A stretch of DNA of 24,578 nt from SIG299 sp964544055 (GTDB lineage: Bacteria; Bacillota; Clostridia; Lachnospirales; Lachnospiraceae), in the NCBI GenBank assembly GCA_964544055.1, contig CAZJAA010000041.1, positions 1 through 24,578 of the forward strand, given 5' to 3'. The translations under genes and the position numbers were made by a program. This document shows, piece by piece, positions 15,193 through 23,340 of this stretch (the stretch's first letter is position 1; every line of letters starts with the position of its first letter). The notes below the pieces were generated by a model. The model saw nothing but the letters and a program-made list of their open reading frames with translations. It was not told the origin of the DNA and made no database searches.

Positions 15193-15230
15193 ACAAGTGA
15201 CATGGTCGTATTCGTGTCACTTGTTTTTTT
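15193..15230 (+). terminator. Terminator of the polysaccharide operon
   Basis: 10-bp perfect stem ACAAGTGACA / TGTCACTTGT with a 12-nt loop, followed by seven or more T. Confidence 0.88.
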
Positions 15231-15249
15231 GGGATTTTTTTGAAACGTA

Positions 15250-15288
15250 AAAAAAGCACCGACCCCGATGCCAGGCATCAAAACCGAT
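15250..15288 (-). terminator. tRNA-Lys terminator (copy 2)
   Basis: Same G-U-rich 14-bp stem and T-run as copy 1; the one substitution (15272) is in the loop. Confidence 0.75.
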
Positions 15289-15297
15289 ACTTCCAAG

Positions 15298-15370
15298 TGC
15301 GCGATCAGGGGCTCGAACCCTGGACACCCTGATTAAGAGTCAGGTGCTCTACCAACTGAGCTAATCGCGC
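15298..15370 (-). tRNA. tRNA-Lys (anticodon CUU), copy 2
   Basis: Identical in all 73 positions to the copy at 4790-4862, but driven by a different promoter (15425-15453). Confidence 0.97.
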
Positions 15371-15424
15371 ATATATGTGAACGCTTTCAAGCAACTCGTC
15401 AGCCGTCTTTCAAGCGCAAAGTTA

Positions 15425-15453
15425 ACTATAATGCATTTTTGATAAAATGTCAA
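15425..15453 (-). promoter_or_regulatory. Promoter of tRNA-Lys copy 2
   Basis: Minus strand: consensus -35 TTGACA (15448-15453), 17-nt spacer, -10 TATAGT (15425-15430). The leader carries two CTTTCAAGC direct repeats. Confidence 0.75.
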
Positions 15454-15477
15454 GAACTTTTTTAAAAAAAGTTTTCG

Positions 15478-15506
15478 ATGACATACGGATGGAAATATGA
15501 TATACT
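15478..15506 (+). promoter_or_regulatory. Promoter of the gmk-like to trmN6 operon
   Basis: -35 ATGACA (15478-15483), 17-nt spacer, -10 TATACT (15501-15506), divergent from the tRNA-Lys promoter. Confidence 0.65.
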
Positions 15507-15565
15507 ATAATAGACTATGCAAGATAGCAAGGTTCAGAAAATGTGCACACCGGAAGGAATAAGCC

Positions 15566-16303
15566 ATGGGCAAAATATTTGTTGTTATGGGAAAAACCTC
15601 ATCAGGAAAAGACACCGTCTACAAAAAAGTATTAGAGTCTTTTTCGTCAGCCGAAAAAGAAGCTGCACCAAAGACCGTTGTCATTTATACAACCAGACCA
15701 ATGCGTCCAGGAGAAACAAACGGCGTGGAATATTTTTTTGTGACAGAAGAGGAACTGAAAACATTGCGAAAGCAGGGGAATGTTATTGAAGAACGCTGTT
15801 TTCATACGGTGCATGGTCCGTGGTATTACTTTACGGTGAATGATGGACAGATTGACTTAGAGCACCACAGCTATTTAATGATTAATACGCTTGAGGGCTT
15901 TGAGAGGATTCGTTCTTATTACAAAAAGGAGTGCGGAAACAACACTCAAGCACGCATTTTGGACGAGGCAGGAGCAAAAGATAGCCAAGCCAATCCGGAC
16001 GAACCGGTTATTCCAATTTATATTGAAGCGGAGCCAAAGGAACGCCTGCTGCGTTATATCAATCGCGAAGCCTTGCAGAAAAACCCAAATTACAACGAAG
16101 TATGCCGACGTTTTCTGGCAGATGAAGCGGATTTTGCAGAAGAAAAGCTTAAGCATCTCGGAATAAACAAACGTTATTTCAATCAAAATCTGGAAGTCTG
16201 TTGTGCGGAAATTGCGCAGGATATCCGGACTTATTTGAAACAGGAATGCTCGAAAGAAAAAAAGACAGCTCTTTTGGAAGGGGGGCAGTCGCATGGAAAA
16301 TAA
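15566..16303 (+). CDS. Guanylate kinase-like protein
   Basis: A 245-residue P-loop kinase of the guanylate kinase type. The Walker A segment is GKTSSGKDT (residues 9-17), and TTRPMRPGETNGVEYFFV matches the GMP-binding region of Gmk. The middle part differs from standard Gmk: the stretch after IEERCFHTVHGPWYYFT is unusual, and an extra Asn/Asp-rich segment (about residues 125-148) makes it longer than the usual 190-210 residues. It may phosphorylate a nucleotide other than GMP or have a regulatory role. It occupies the slot held by tmk in the B. subtilis yaaR-holB cluster. GGAAGGA precedes ATG 15566; the end overlaps yaaR by 11 nt. Confidence 0.8.
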   Translation: MGKIFVVMGKTSSGKDTVYKKVLESFSSAEKEAAPKTVVIYTTRPMRPGETNGVEYFFVTEEELKTLRKQGNVIEERCFHTVHGPWYYFTVNDGQIDLEHHSYLMINTLEGFERIRSYYKKECGNNTQARILDEAGAKDSQANPDEPVIPIYIEAEPKERLLRYINREALQKNPNYNEVCRRFLADEADFAEEKLKHLGINKRYFNQNLEVCCAEIAQDIRTYLKQECSKEKKTALLEGGQSHGK

Positions 16304-16748
16304 TTTTGATGTGAAAATTAATCAGATGCAGCAGGTAACGCAGGTGGAAAACAAAACACAGGCACCGCCGGCATCCGATGGCAGCTTTCAGTTTACATTA
16401 CTTAGTGCTATTGAAGAAACGGCACTGGCAGAACGGTTATCCGGGCTTTTGACAGACATTGAAAAAGAGGGCAAGAAAATCGCCAAGCACATGGATGTCC
16501 GCGATATGAAATATTATCGTTCACTGATTCAGCAATTTATGAACGAGGTTGTTTCGCGCTCCCACAAGTTCAGCCGTGAAAACTTTCTCGACCGCAGAGG
16601 ACGACATCGTGTATACGGCATGATTAAGCTGGTGGATGAAAATCTGGATTTGCTGGCTGCCGAGCTTTTGAAAGAAGAAAAGGACCATCTGCTTATTTTA
16701 AGCAAAATTGATGAAATACGCGGACTTTTATTGGATATCCTTACGTAA
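16293..16748 (+). CDS. yaaR: YaaR family protein (DUF327)
   Basis: A 151-residue cytoplasmic, mostly helical protein. Features such as MDVRDMKYYRSLIQQFMNEV, a DRRGRHRVYGMIKLVDENL-like stretch and the position directly before holB identify it as YaaR/DUF327, of unknown biochemical role. A G-rich site GGAAGGGGGG precedes ATG 16293, and the 11-nt overlap with the upstream gene implies coupling. Confidence 0.85.
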   Translation: MENNFDVKINQMQQVTQVENKTQAPPASDGSFQFTLLSAIEETALAERLSGLLTDIEKEGKKIAKHMDVRDMKYYRSLIQQFMNEVVSRSHKFSRENFLDRRGRHRVYGMIKLVDENLDLLAAELLKEEKDHLLILSKIDEIRGLLLDILT

Positions 16749-16810
16749 TTTAAGAATAAACCAAAACAGTCGTAAATTGTGGCAGCATAAAAATGAGGAC
16801 TATATAAAAT

Positions 16811-17815
16811 ATGAAGTTTCAGGACATTATGGGACAAGAACAAATTACAGGGCATTTCCAGAATGCCATACGGATGGGAAAGATATCCCATGCGTACATT
16901 ATTCAGGGGGAAGCAGGTTCTGGAAAGAAACTGCTGGCGGAAACTTTTGCCGCCGCCCTGCAGTGCGAAGAAGGCGGCACCAGTCCGTGCGGACACTGTC
17001 AGTCCTGTAAACAGGCAGTATCCGGAAATCATCCGGATATTCGGCGGGTAACACATGAGAAGGCGACGATTGGTGTCGATAACATCCGCCTTCAGCTAAA
17101 TAATGATATTCTGGTCAAACCCTACAGCAGACCATATAAGGTCTATATCATAGATGAAGCAGAAAAAATGACGGAGCAGGCGCAGAATGCCATGTTAAAA
17201 ACTATAGAAGAACCACCGGAATATGCGGTAATTATACTTCTGACGGTAAATGCAAAGCTTCTGCTTCCAACTATTTTGTCACGATGTATTTTGTTAAACG
17301 TGCATCCGGTTGCAAGGCAGGCAATTACAAAACTGCTGACAGAGAGATATGGAATAGCAGGCTTTATGGCAGAAATAGCGGCGGATTTTGCCGATGGGGT
17401 ACCCGGAAAAGCGATTGCTTATGCAAGCTCCGGAGAGTTTGTTGCCTTAAAGGATGAAGTAATCCGAACTATGCGGCGGCTGGATGCCATGCCCGCAGAG
17501 GAACAGTACAAACGAGTAAAGGAATGGACCGGCAGAAAAGCGGAGCTTCCGGATATCCTGTCACTGATAAAGCTCTGGTATCGGGATGTACTCGTCATGA
17601 AAGCAACAAACGGCAAGGGACGTGTAATATTTCGTGAAGAAGAAAAAGAACTGAATCGTCAGGCAGAGCAGATAAGCTATGCCAGACTGGAAGAATGCCT
17701 AAAAGCATTGGAACTTATCGGACAACGTATGAATACAAATGTCAATCTGGAGGTTTCGCTCGAAATGCTTTTGTATACACTGAAAAGTACAGCAAATGCA
17801 GAAGAAGCAATTTAG
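16811..17815 (+). CDS. holB: DNA polymerase III delta-prime subunit
   Basis: A 334-residue clamp-loader subunit that helps load the beta clamp. The N-terminal AAA+ fold has a P-loop GEAGSGKK (33-40) in which the usual Ser/Thr is Lys, as expected for a non-hydrolysing delta-prime. A four-cysteine zinc module follows (Cys52, 60, 63, 66), then IDEAEKMTEQAQNAMLKTIE and the arginine-finger SRC motif. GAGGA lies upstream of ATG 16811. Gene order with yaaR and ricT supports holB over dnaX. Confidence 0.93.
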   Translation: MKFQDIMGQEQITGHFQNAIRMGKISHAYIIQGEAGSGKKLLAETFAAALQCEEGGTSPCGHCQSCKQAVSGNHPDIRRVTHEKATIGVDNIRLQLNNDILVKPYSRPYKVYIIDEAEKMTEQAQNAMLKTIEEPPEYAVIILLTVNAKLLLPTILSRCILLNVHPVARQAITKLLTERYGIAGFMAEIAADFADGVPGKAIAYASSGEFVALKDEVIRTMRRLDAMPAEEQYKRVKEWTGRKAELPDILSLIKLWYRDVLVMKATNGKGRVIFREEEKELNRQAEQISYARLEECLKALELIGQRMNTNVNLEVSLEMLLYTLKSTANAEEAI

Positions 17816-17877
17816 AAAGACAATAACAGTTTTGGCGAAATTCCGAGAGTAAATTAAAGACGATGGAGGAAAAATAT

Positions 17878-18789
17878 ATGGTAAAGGTAATTGGTGTACG
17901 CTTTCGAAAAGCGGGAAAGGTATATTATTTTGACCCACTTGATTTTGACATCCGGCAGGGAAGTCATGTAATTGTGGAAACGGCAAGAGGTGTGGAGTAT
18001 GGCTTTGTTGTACTTGCACCAAAGGAAGTGGAAGATGATACGGTTGTCCAGCCGTTAAAACCGGTGATTCGTCCGGCGACGGCAGAAGATGACGAAATTG
18101 AGCGCAAAAACAAAGAAAAGGAAAAAGATGCTTTTAAAATCTGCCTTGAAAAAATCAAAAAGCACGAGCTGGAAATGAAGCTGATTGACTGCGAGTACAC
18201 ATTTGATAACAACAAGGTGCTGTTTTACTTCACGGCAGACGGACGCATTGATTTCCGTGAACTTGTAAAGGATCTGGCTGCGGTGTTTAAGACGAGAATT
18301 GAACTGCGTCAGATTGGTGTCCGGGATGAAACGAAAATTCTTGGCGGTATCGGTGTGTGCGGCAGACCACTCTGCTGTCACTCCTATCTGACCGATTTTG
18401 TTCCGGTATCCATTAAAATGGCAAAAGAACAGAATTTATCCTTAAACCCAACCAAAATTTCCGGTGTGTGCGGCAGACTGATGTGCTGCTTAAAGAACGA
18501 AGAAGAGGCATATGAAGATTTAAACAGCCGCCTTCCGAATGTAGGTGATTATGTCACAACAAAGGATGGCTTTAAAGGAGAAGTGCAGAGTGTCAGCGTA
18601 TTAAAGCAGTTGGTGAAAGTAATTATTACGGAGGAAAATGACGAAAAGGAAGTAAAGGAATACCACACATCAGAGCTTTCTTTCAAACCACGCCGCAGAA
18701 AAGAACGTAATACAACAGAGGATGCGGAATTAAAAGCACTGGAGCTGTTGGAAAAAAGAGATGGTAAGTCGAATCTTGAAAATGAATAA
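17878..18789 (+). CDS. ricT: PSP1-domain protein RicT (YaaT)
   Basis: A 303-residue protein with a central PSP1 domain and two cysteine groups, GVCGRPLCCHS and GVCGRLMCCLK, which in B. subtilis contribute to the Fe-S clusters of the RicA-RicF-RicT complex that affects RNase Y-dependent mRNA processing and sporulation. The start is ATG 17878 because GGAGGA (17865-17870) is correctly placed before it; an in-frame ATG at 17863 overlaps that site. The last 29 nt overlap trmN6. Confidence 0.92.
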   Translation: MVKVIGVRFRKAGKVYYFDPLDFDIRQGSHVIVETARGVEYGFVVLAPKEVEDDTVVQPLKPVIRPATAEDDEIERKNKEKEKDAFKICLEKIKKHELEMKLIDCEYTFDNNKVLFYFTADGRIDFRELVKDLAAVFKTRIELRQIGVRDETKILGGIGVCGRPLCCHSYLTDFVPVSIKMAKEQNLSLNPTKISGVCGRLMCCLKNEEEAYEDLNSRLPNVGDYVTTKDGFKGEVQSVSVLKQLVKVIITEENDEKEVKEYHTSELSFKPRRRKERNTTEDAELKALELLEKRDGKSNLENE

Positions 18790-19546
18790 TTGCGGAACAG
18801 AAAAGGATGCAGAAAGTTTTCTGCGTCTGGGAGAACGGATCGACGATTTACAAAGAAATCATTTGCGCATTATCCAGAACGATGAGAAGTTTTGTTTTGG
18901 TATGGATGCAGTGCTTTTATCCGGTTTTGCTAGAATAAAGCCGGGAGAATGTGTGCTTGATATGGGAACCGGGACGGGGATTATTCCGATTTTGCTGTCA
19001 GCAAAATCGGAAGCAGCACACCTGACGGCTCTGGAAATTCAGGAGGAAAGTGCGGATATGGCGCGGCGGAGTGTGGCACTTAATAATCTGCAGGAAAAAA
19101 TTGAAATTGTGACTGGAGATATAAAAGAAGCCTCGCAGCTGTTTGGCAGGGCGGTGTTTGATGTGGTAACCTGTAATCCGCCGTATATGAACGACCGGCA
19201 TGGCTTGAAAAATCCCCAGCTGCCGAAAGCAATTGCACGTCATGAGGTGCTTTGCTCTCTGGAGGATGTTGTAAGAGAGACTGCGGCTGTGCTAAAACCA
19301 AACGGCAGATTTTATATGGTACACCGTCCGTTCCGACTGGCAGAAATTTTTGCAATGCTTCAGAAATATAAGCTGGAGCCAAAGGCTATGCGGCTGGTTT
19401 ATCCTTTTGTGGATAAAGAACCAAACATGGTGCTGCTGGAGTGCTTAAAGGGTGGAAAATCCATGATAAAAATTGCTCCCCCACTCATTGTTTATCGAGA
19501 ACCGGGAGTGTACACCGAAGAAATATACAGCGTTTACGGATACTAA
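18761..19546 (+). CDS. tRNA1(Val) A37 N6-methyltransferase family protein
   Basis: A 261-residue SAM-dependent methyltransferase of the YabB/TrmN6 type. It has the SAM loop DMGTGTGIIP and the N6-adenine signature CNPPYM, with a C-terminal HRPFRLAEI segment typical of the family. The start chosen at 18761 overlaps ricT by 29 nt; an alternative ATG at 18782 has no better ribosome-binding site, so the N-terminus is uncertain by seven residues. Position between ricT and rsmI matches yabB of B. subtilis. Confidence 0.88.
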   Translation: MVSRILKMNNCGTEKDAESFLRLGERIDDLQRNHLRIIQNDEKFCFGMDAVLLSGFARIKPGECVLDMGTGTGIIPILLSAKSEAAHLTALEIQEESADMARRSVALNNLQEKIEIVTGDIKEASQLFGRAVFDVVTCNPPYMNDRHGLKNPQLPKAIARHEVLCSLEDVVRETAAVLKPNGRFYMVHRPFRLAEIFAMLQKYKLEPKAMRLVYPFVDKEPNMVLLECLKGGKSMIKIAPPLIVYREPGVYTEEIYSVYGY

Positions 19547-19740
19547 TTGCTGTAGTATTGACAATCAGGCAAACAATGAGGCTTGTTGGCTATTTGTGAC
19601 AAAGCATCACAAGCAGCTGTGATGACAGAACAGAAACCGCCTGTGCGAATTTCTTTAAAAAGCTTTGTTTCTTTTACTCGTTTGAAAAAAACGCTCCGGA
19701 ATGGAGCTTAGTGTGACAAATTAAAAAAGGATGCAGGAAA
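19547..19740. other. Gap between trmN6 and rsmI
   Basis: Two overlapping stem-loops share a TCACA arm (TTGTGA/TCACAA near 19594-19612 and CATCACA/TGTGATG near 19606-19625), plus a GCTCC/GGAGC hairpin near 19692-19706. No U-tract terminator or well-spaced promoter was found. No coding frame is supported. Confidence 0.4.
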
Positions 19741-20583
19741 ATGTCAGGAACTTTATATTTATGTGCTACGCCCATTGGCAATCTGGAAGATATTACCTTT
19801 CGTGTGCTTCGAACGCTGAAAGAAGTAGATATCATAGCGGCAGAGGATACACGAAACAGTATCAAGCTGCTAAATCATTTTGAAATAAAAACGCCGATGA
19901 CAAGCTATCACGAATACAATAAAATTGAAAAAGGCAGGGAGTTGGTGAAACAGCTGCTTTCAGGCACGAATGTCGCACTGATTACGGATGCCGGCACACC
20001 GGGAATTTCCGATCCGGGAGAAGAACTGGTGCGGATGGCAAGAGAGGCAGGAGTTGTTGTAACTTCTTTGCCGGGAGCCTGTGCCTGCATTACTGCGCTG
20101 ACCATTTCCGGACTGCCGACCAGACGCTTTGCCTTTGAAGCGTTTTTGCCGTCCGATAAAAAAGAATGCCGTCAGGTATTAGAACAGCTAAAAAACGAGA
20201 CGCGAACCATTATTCTTTACGAAGCACCGCACCGCCTGAAAAAAACACTGGCTCTACTGCTTGAAACGTTAGGCGACCGTCAGGTAACGGTCTGTCGGGA
20301 ATTGACAAAAAAGCATGAAACAACAGTAGCAGGTCTGCTTTCGGAGGTAGCTGCCCATTTTGAGGCAGAGGAACCAAGAGGGGAATGTGTTTTGGTGCTT
20401 CATGGGTGCGATTTTGCAGAGCTTGCTAAGGAAGAACAGGCAAAATGGCAGGAAATGTCCGTGCAGGAGCATGTAGAATACTATATCGCTCAGGGAATGG
20501 ATAAAAAAGAAGCCATGAAAACGGCAGCAAATGACCGTGGAATATCCAAACGGGACATTTATCAGGCACTTTTGGAAAAATGA
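19741..20583 (+). CDS. rsmI: 16S rRNA C1402 2'-O-methyltransferase
   Basis: A 280-residue member of the tetrapyrrole-methylase fold family that methylates the ribose of C1402 in 16S rRNA. Conserved segments are LCATPIGNLEDIT, AAEDTRNS, DAGTPGISDPGEELV and LPGACACITAL, followed by the helical C-terminal tail. The start is ATG 19741 behind AGGATGCAGGA. It converges on abrB and shares its terminator. Confidence 0.95.
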   Translation: MSGTLYLCATPIGNLEDITFRVLRTLKEVDIIAAEDTRNSIKLLNHFEIKTPMTSYHEYNKIEKGRELVKQLLSGTNVALITDAGTPGISDPGEELVRMAREAGVVVTSLPGACACITALTISGLPTRRFAFEAFLPSDKKECRQVLEQLKNETRTIILYEAPHRLKKTLALLLETLGDRQVTVCRELTKKHETTVAGLLSEVAAHFEAEEPRGECVLVLHGCDFAELAKEEQAKWQEMSVQEHVEYYIAQGMDKKEAMKTAANDRGISKRDIYQALLEK

Positions 20584-20664
20584 TAAAGCTTTTTCGTTTT
20601 TTGAATTGCACTCTGAAGGAAATACTCTGCGCATTTAGCCAGGTTATTAAGAAACCGATGTACC

Positions 20665-20703
20665 AGAAAAGCTGTGATATCGAAACGGTATCACAGCTTT
20701 TCT
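20665..20703. terminator. Bidirectional terminator between rsmI and abrB
   Basis: 15-bp perfect stem AGAAAAGCTGTGATA with its complement (20689-20703), loop of 9 nt. The stem base is A-rich on one side and T-rich on the other, so either strand ends in a short U-tract. Confidence 0.8.
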
Positions 20704-20735
20704 TTCATAAAACCCTGTTTTGTTGTTAAATACTG

Positions 20736-21005
20736 TTATTTGATGATACCAGCCATTTTTGCAAGTTCCTTGATGGAATCCTTGGAAACCATCTTGCCGT
20801 GGTATTCAACGAGGTCGTCTGTGCTGCCGGTGAAAGTATCTACCGGAGCAAATTTCTTTAAGATAATTGTATCTTCAGAAACGTAAATCTCGATAGGATC
20901 CTTTTCTCCGATATCCAGATTTCTGCGAAGCTCAATTGGCAGAGTGATTCTGCCGAGTTCATCAAGACGACGAACAATACCAGTATTTTTAACAATCTGA
21001 CCCAT
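20736..21005 (-). CDS. abrB: AbrB-family transition-state regulator
   Basis: An 89-residue DNA-binding protein. The N-terminal swapped-hairpin domain reads VRRLDELGRITLPIELRRNLDI, the classic AbrB/SpoVT motif; the C-terminal half is a dimerisation segment. AAGGAGA lies 8 nt before the start. As in B. subtilis, it lies next to rsmI on the opposite strand. Whether it plays AbrB's or another AbrB/SpoVT-family role is not determined by the sequence. Confidence 0.92.
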   Translation of the reverse strand: MGQIVKNTGIVRRLDELGRITLPIELRRNLDIGEKDPIEIYVSEDTIILKKFAPVDTFTGSTDDLVEYHGKMVSKDSIKELAKMAGIIK

Positions 21006-21062
21006 AATGTTTTTCTCCTTAATCCTTAGTGTTCGGATTAACCCTGTTCAATCCGTAACTAT

Positions 21063-21091
21063 ATTATACACTAACAGGAAGAATTTGTAAA
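21063..21091 (-). promoter_or_regulatory. SigA promoter of abrB
   Basis: Minus strand: -35 TTTACA (21086-21091), 17-nt spacer, consensus -10 TATAAT (21063-21068). AT-rich flanking sequence could carry autoregulatory sites. Confidence 0.75.
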
Positions 21092-21206
21092 GGGTAATTT
21101 GACAAATCTTAACAAAAATTGACGTAATTTTTTTTCGGCGCAGATAACAATAAAATGTCTGCGGACAGACTGCCCAAGAATGAGGGGTATTACATTGCCC
21201 AAGGTG

Positions 21207-21236
21207 GAATACTGAGGAATTCCCCGGAATAGTATA
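21207..21236 (+). promoter_or_regulatory. Possible SigF/SigG-like promoter of spmA
   Basis: GAATA (21207-21211), 18-nt spacer, TAGTATA (21230-21236). The -35 element fits GHATR; the -10 deviates at two positions. No good SigA promoter was found upstream of spmA. In B. subtilis spmA is SigE-controlled, so this is tentative. Confidence 0.25.
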
Positions 21237-21291
21237 GAATAATGGAAATCATAGTGGAAAGAATGCTTTTGGAGCTGGAGGGAAATGCGAT

Positions 21292-21933
21292 ATGCTGAAT
21301 ATTATCTGGGCATTAATGATTCTGATTGGAGTGGCAGTTGGAATATGTAACGGAACGATGGAGGAAATAGGAAATGGTACGTTGGAGGCGGCAGAAAGTG
21401 CAGTGACGTTATGCATTACCATGATGGGAATTTTGTCGATGTGGACAGGACTGATGCAGGTAGCGCGGGCAAGCGGACTATTAGAAAAAATGGCATCCGG
21501 ACTTTCCCCGGTCATCCGGTTCTTGTTTCCAACGCTTGCACCAAATTCCAAGGCAGCAGAATACATAGCAACCAATATGGTGGCAAACGTGCTTGGACTT
21601 GGCTGGGCCGCAACTCCGGCTGGAATTAAGGCAATGGAGGAGCTGGCAGCTTTGGAAGAAAACGTTGAACGAAAAGCAAGCACGGAAATGTGTACCCTGC
21701 TTGTACTGAATATGTCTTCTTTGCAACTGATTCCGATTAATATGATTGCCTATCGCAGCCAGTATGGCAGCACATCTCCGGCAGCAATTGTTGCACCGGT
21801 CATTGTGGCGACGATTATCAGTACAGCGGTGGCGGTTGCCTTTTGCCGCATTATGCAGCGGAGGGAACACTGTTTGGAACAAAAAGGCAGAATAACCGCA
21901 CGGAACATTCGGACACAAAAAGAAGCAGGATAA
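21292..21933 (+). CDS. spmA: Spore maturation protein A
   Basis: A 213-residue membrane protein of the nucleoside-recognition (Gate) family that takes part in spore core dehydration. Conserved parts include GICNGTMEEIGNGTLEAAE, GLMQVARASGLL, FPTLAPNSKAAEYIATNM and GLGWAATPAGIKAME. GGAGGG (21277-21282) precedes ATG 21292. The charged C-terminal tail, ending RITARNIRTQKEAG, is encoded by the first unit of a 38-bp tandem duplication. Its usual partner spmB is not adjacent but 1.4 kb away behind galE. Confidence 0.93.
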   Translation: MLNIIWALMILIGVAVGICNGTMEEIGNGTLEAAESAVTLCITMMGILSMWTGLMQVARASGLLEKMASGLSPVIRFLFPTLAPNSKAAEYIATNMVANVLGLGWAATPAGIKAMEELAALEENVERKASTEMCTLLVLNMSSLQLIPINMIAYRSQYGSTSPAAIVAPVIVATIISTAVAVAFCRIMQRREHCLEQKGRITARNIRTQKEAG

Positions 21934-21971
21934 CCGCACGGAAAATGCAAGCACAAGAAGAAGCAGGCTAA
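21887..21971 (+). repeat. 38-bp imperfect tandem duplication at the spmA 3' end
   Basis: Unit A (21887-21924) and unit B (21925-21962), with a partial third start to 21971. The two encode RITARNIRTQKEAG-stop and, in another frame, RITARKMQAQEEAG-stop. Because 38 is not a multiple of three, the stop used by spmA (21931-21933) falls inside unit B. Confidence 0.85.
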
Positions 21972-22027
21972 AAAAGTGATATTTAAAACAAAATAATTAG
22001 AACAAAACAAGAAAAGTAAAAAGTAGA

Positions 22028-22056
22028 TTGCATTTTCCAACGCTTTCTGTTATACT
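22028..22056 (+). promoter_or_regulatory. SigA promoter of galE
   Basis: -35 TTGCAT (22028-22033), 17-nt spacer, -10 TATACT (22051-22056). The leader of about 130 nt contains a CAATTCC/GGAATTG hairpin. Confidence 0.7.
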
Positions 22057-22193
22057 GGTTAAAGGAACAATTCCGCAGGCATTCTGTGCTGCATGGAATT
22101 GCTGCTATGCTGAAAAATTACGAATGTATTCTCGGAATCTGCAAAAGGAACCAATCAGAGAGTACATAATAATCAAAATTGGAGGATAATGTT

Positions 22194-23210
22194 ATGAGAA
22201 TACTTGTAACTGGCGGTGCCGGCTATATTGGCAGTCATACTTGTGTGGAGTTACTGAATGCGGGACATGAGGTAATCGTTGTGGATAATTTGTGCAATTC
22301 CAGCGAAAAATCACTGGAACGTGTGGAAAAAATCACAGGAAAGCCAGTGGTATTCTATCAGGCAGATCTTTTAGACAGAGCAGAAATAGACTATATTTTT
22401 GATACAGAACATATCGATGCGGTCATTCATTTTGCGGGATTAAAAGCGGTGGGAGAATCCGTTGCAAAGCCGCTCGAATATTACCACAACAACATTACCG
22501 GAACACTGGTACTTTGCGATGTCATGAGAGAACACGGCGTAAAAAATATTATTTTCAGTTCCTCTGCCACAGTGTATGGCAACCCGGCATTCATTCCAAT
22601 CACGGAAAGCTGTCCAAAGGGTGACATTACCAACCCGTATGGACGCACCAAGGGAATGTTAGAGCAGATTTTAACGGATTTGAATACGGCAGACCCGGAA
22701 TGGAACGTTGTGTTGCTCCGCTATTTTAACCCAATTGGTGCACATAAGAGCGGCCTGATTGGTGAAAATCCAAAGGGCATTCCAAACAACCTTGTTCCGT
22801 ACATTTCTCAGGTGGCAGTTGGAAAGTTGGAAAAATTAAACGTATTTGGCAACGATTACGACACCCCGGACGGTACCGGTGTCAGAGATTATATCCATGT
22901 GGTTGACCTTGCTCTTGGTCATGTAAAGGCATTAAAGAAAATTGAAGATAAGAGCGGAGTTTGTATTTACAATCTGGGTACCGGAAACGGTTACAGCGTG
23001 CTTGATATTGTGAAAGCGTTTGAAAAAGCGTGCGGCAAGAAAATTCCGTACATCATCAGGGAACGTCGTCCGGGAGACATTGCAACCTGCTATGCTGACC
23101 CGGCAAAGGCAGCTGAAGAACTTGGCTGGAAGGCAGAACGGAATCTGGATGAAATGTGCGAAGATACCTGGAGATGGCAGAGCAACAATCCAAACGGCTA
23201 TGAAGAATAA
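22194..23210 (+). CDS. galE: UDP-glucose 4-epimerase
   Basis: A 338-residue NAD-dependent short-chain dehydrogenase that interconverts UDP-glucose and UDP-galactose. It has the NAD loop GGAGYIGSH, the catalytic SSSATVYGN Ser/Thr region and Y-G-R-T-K (YxxxK), and the GDIATCYADP C-terminal segment. ATG 22194 is used because GGAGGA (22181-22186) precedes it. With the galactanase upstream it fits galactose use, and it also supplies UDP-galactose for surface polymers. It has its own promoter and terminator between spmA and spmB. Confidence 0.96.
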   Translation: MRILVTGGAGYIGSHTCVELLNAGHEVIVVDNLCNSSEKSLERVEKITGKPVVFYQADLLDRAEIDYIFDTEHIDAVIHFAGLKAVGESVAKPLEYYHNNITGTLVLCDVMREHGVKNIIFSSSATVYGNPAFIPITESCPKGDITNPYGRTKGMLEQILTDLNTADPEWNVVLLRYFNPIGAHKSGLIGENPKGIPNNLVPYISQVAVGKLEKLNVFGNDYDTPDGTGVRDYIHVVDLALGHVKALKKIEDKSGVCIYNLGTGNGYSVLDIVKAFEKACGKKIPYIIRERRPGDIATCYADPAKAAEELGWKAERNLDEMCEDTWRWQSNNPNGYEE

Positions 23211-23271
23211 TTCAGTCCGGCAAAGTAGCAGGCCAAACGGCTGCAAAGAAGAATTCCGACAGACAAAATAA
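23190..23271 (+). repeat. Imperfect tandem duplication at the galE 3' end
   Basis: Unit 1 starts at 23190 and unit 2 at 23233 (period 43 bp). About 39 bp align without gaps at 29 identities, including CCAAACGGCT and AATTC. Unit 1 ends galE with PNGYEE-stop; unit 2 would encode PNGCKEE in another frame. Confidence 0.65.
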
Positions 23272-23292
23272 CAGTTTCACGCATGAAATTTA

Positions 23293-23340
23293 CATCGTCG
23301 CGTACAATATACTAATTATTGTATGCGGCGGTGTTTTTTT
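23293..23340 (+). terminator. galE terminator overlapping the spmB start
   Basis: A 17-bp stem (23293-23309 with 23317-23333, several G-U pairs), 7-nt loop, then seven T. The last two T are part of the TTG start codon proposed for spmB. Confidence 0.85.

Larger units (their letters stand above)
15250..15374. repeat. 125-bp direct repeat, right copy (tRNA-Lys unit)
   Basis: Second copy of 4742-4866 in the same orientation with one substitution. The two copies bracket the DUF898, DUF2752 and polysaccharide genes. Confidence 0.95.
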
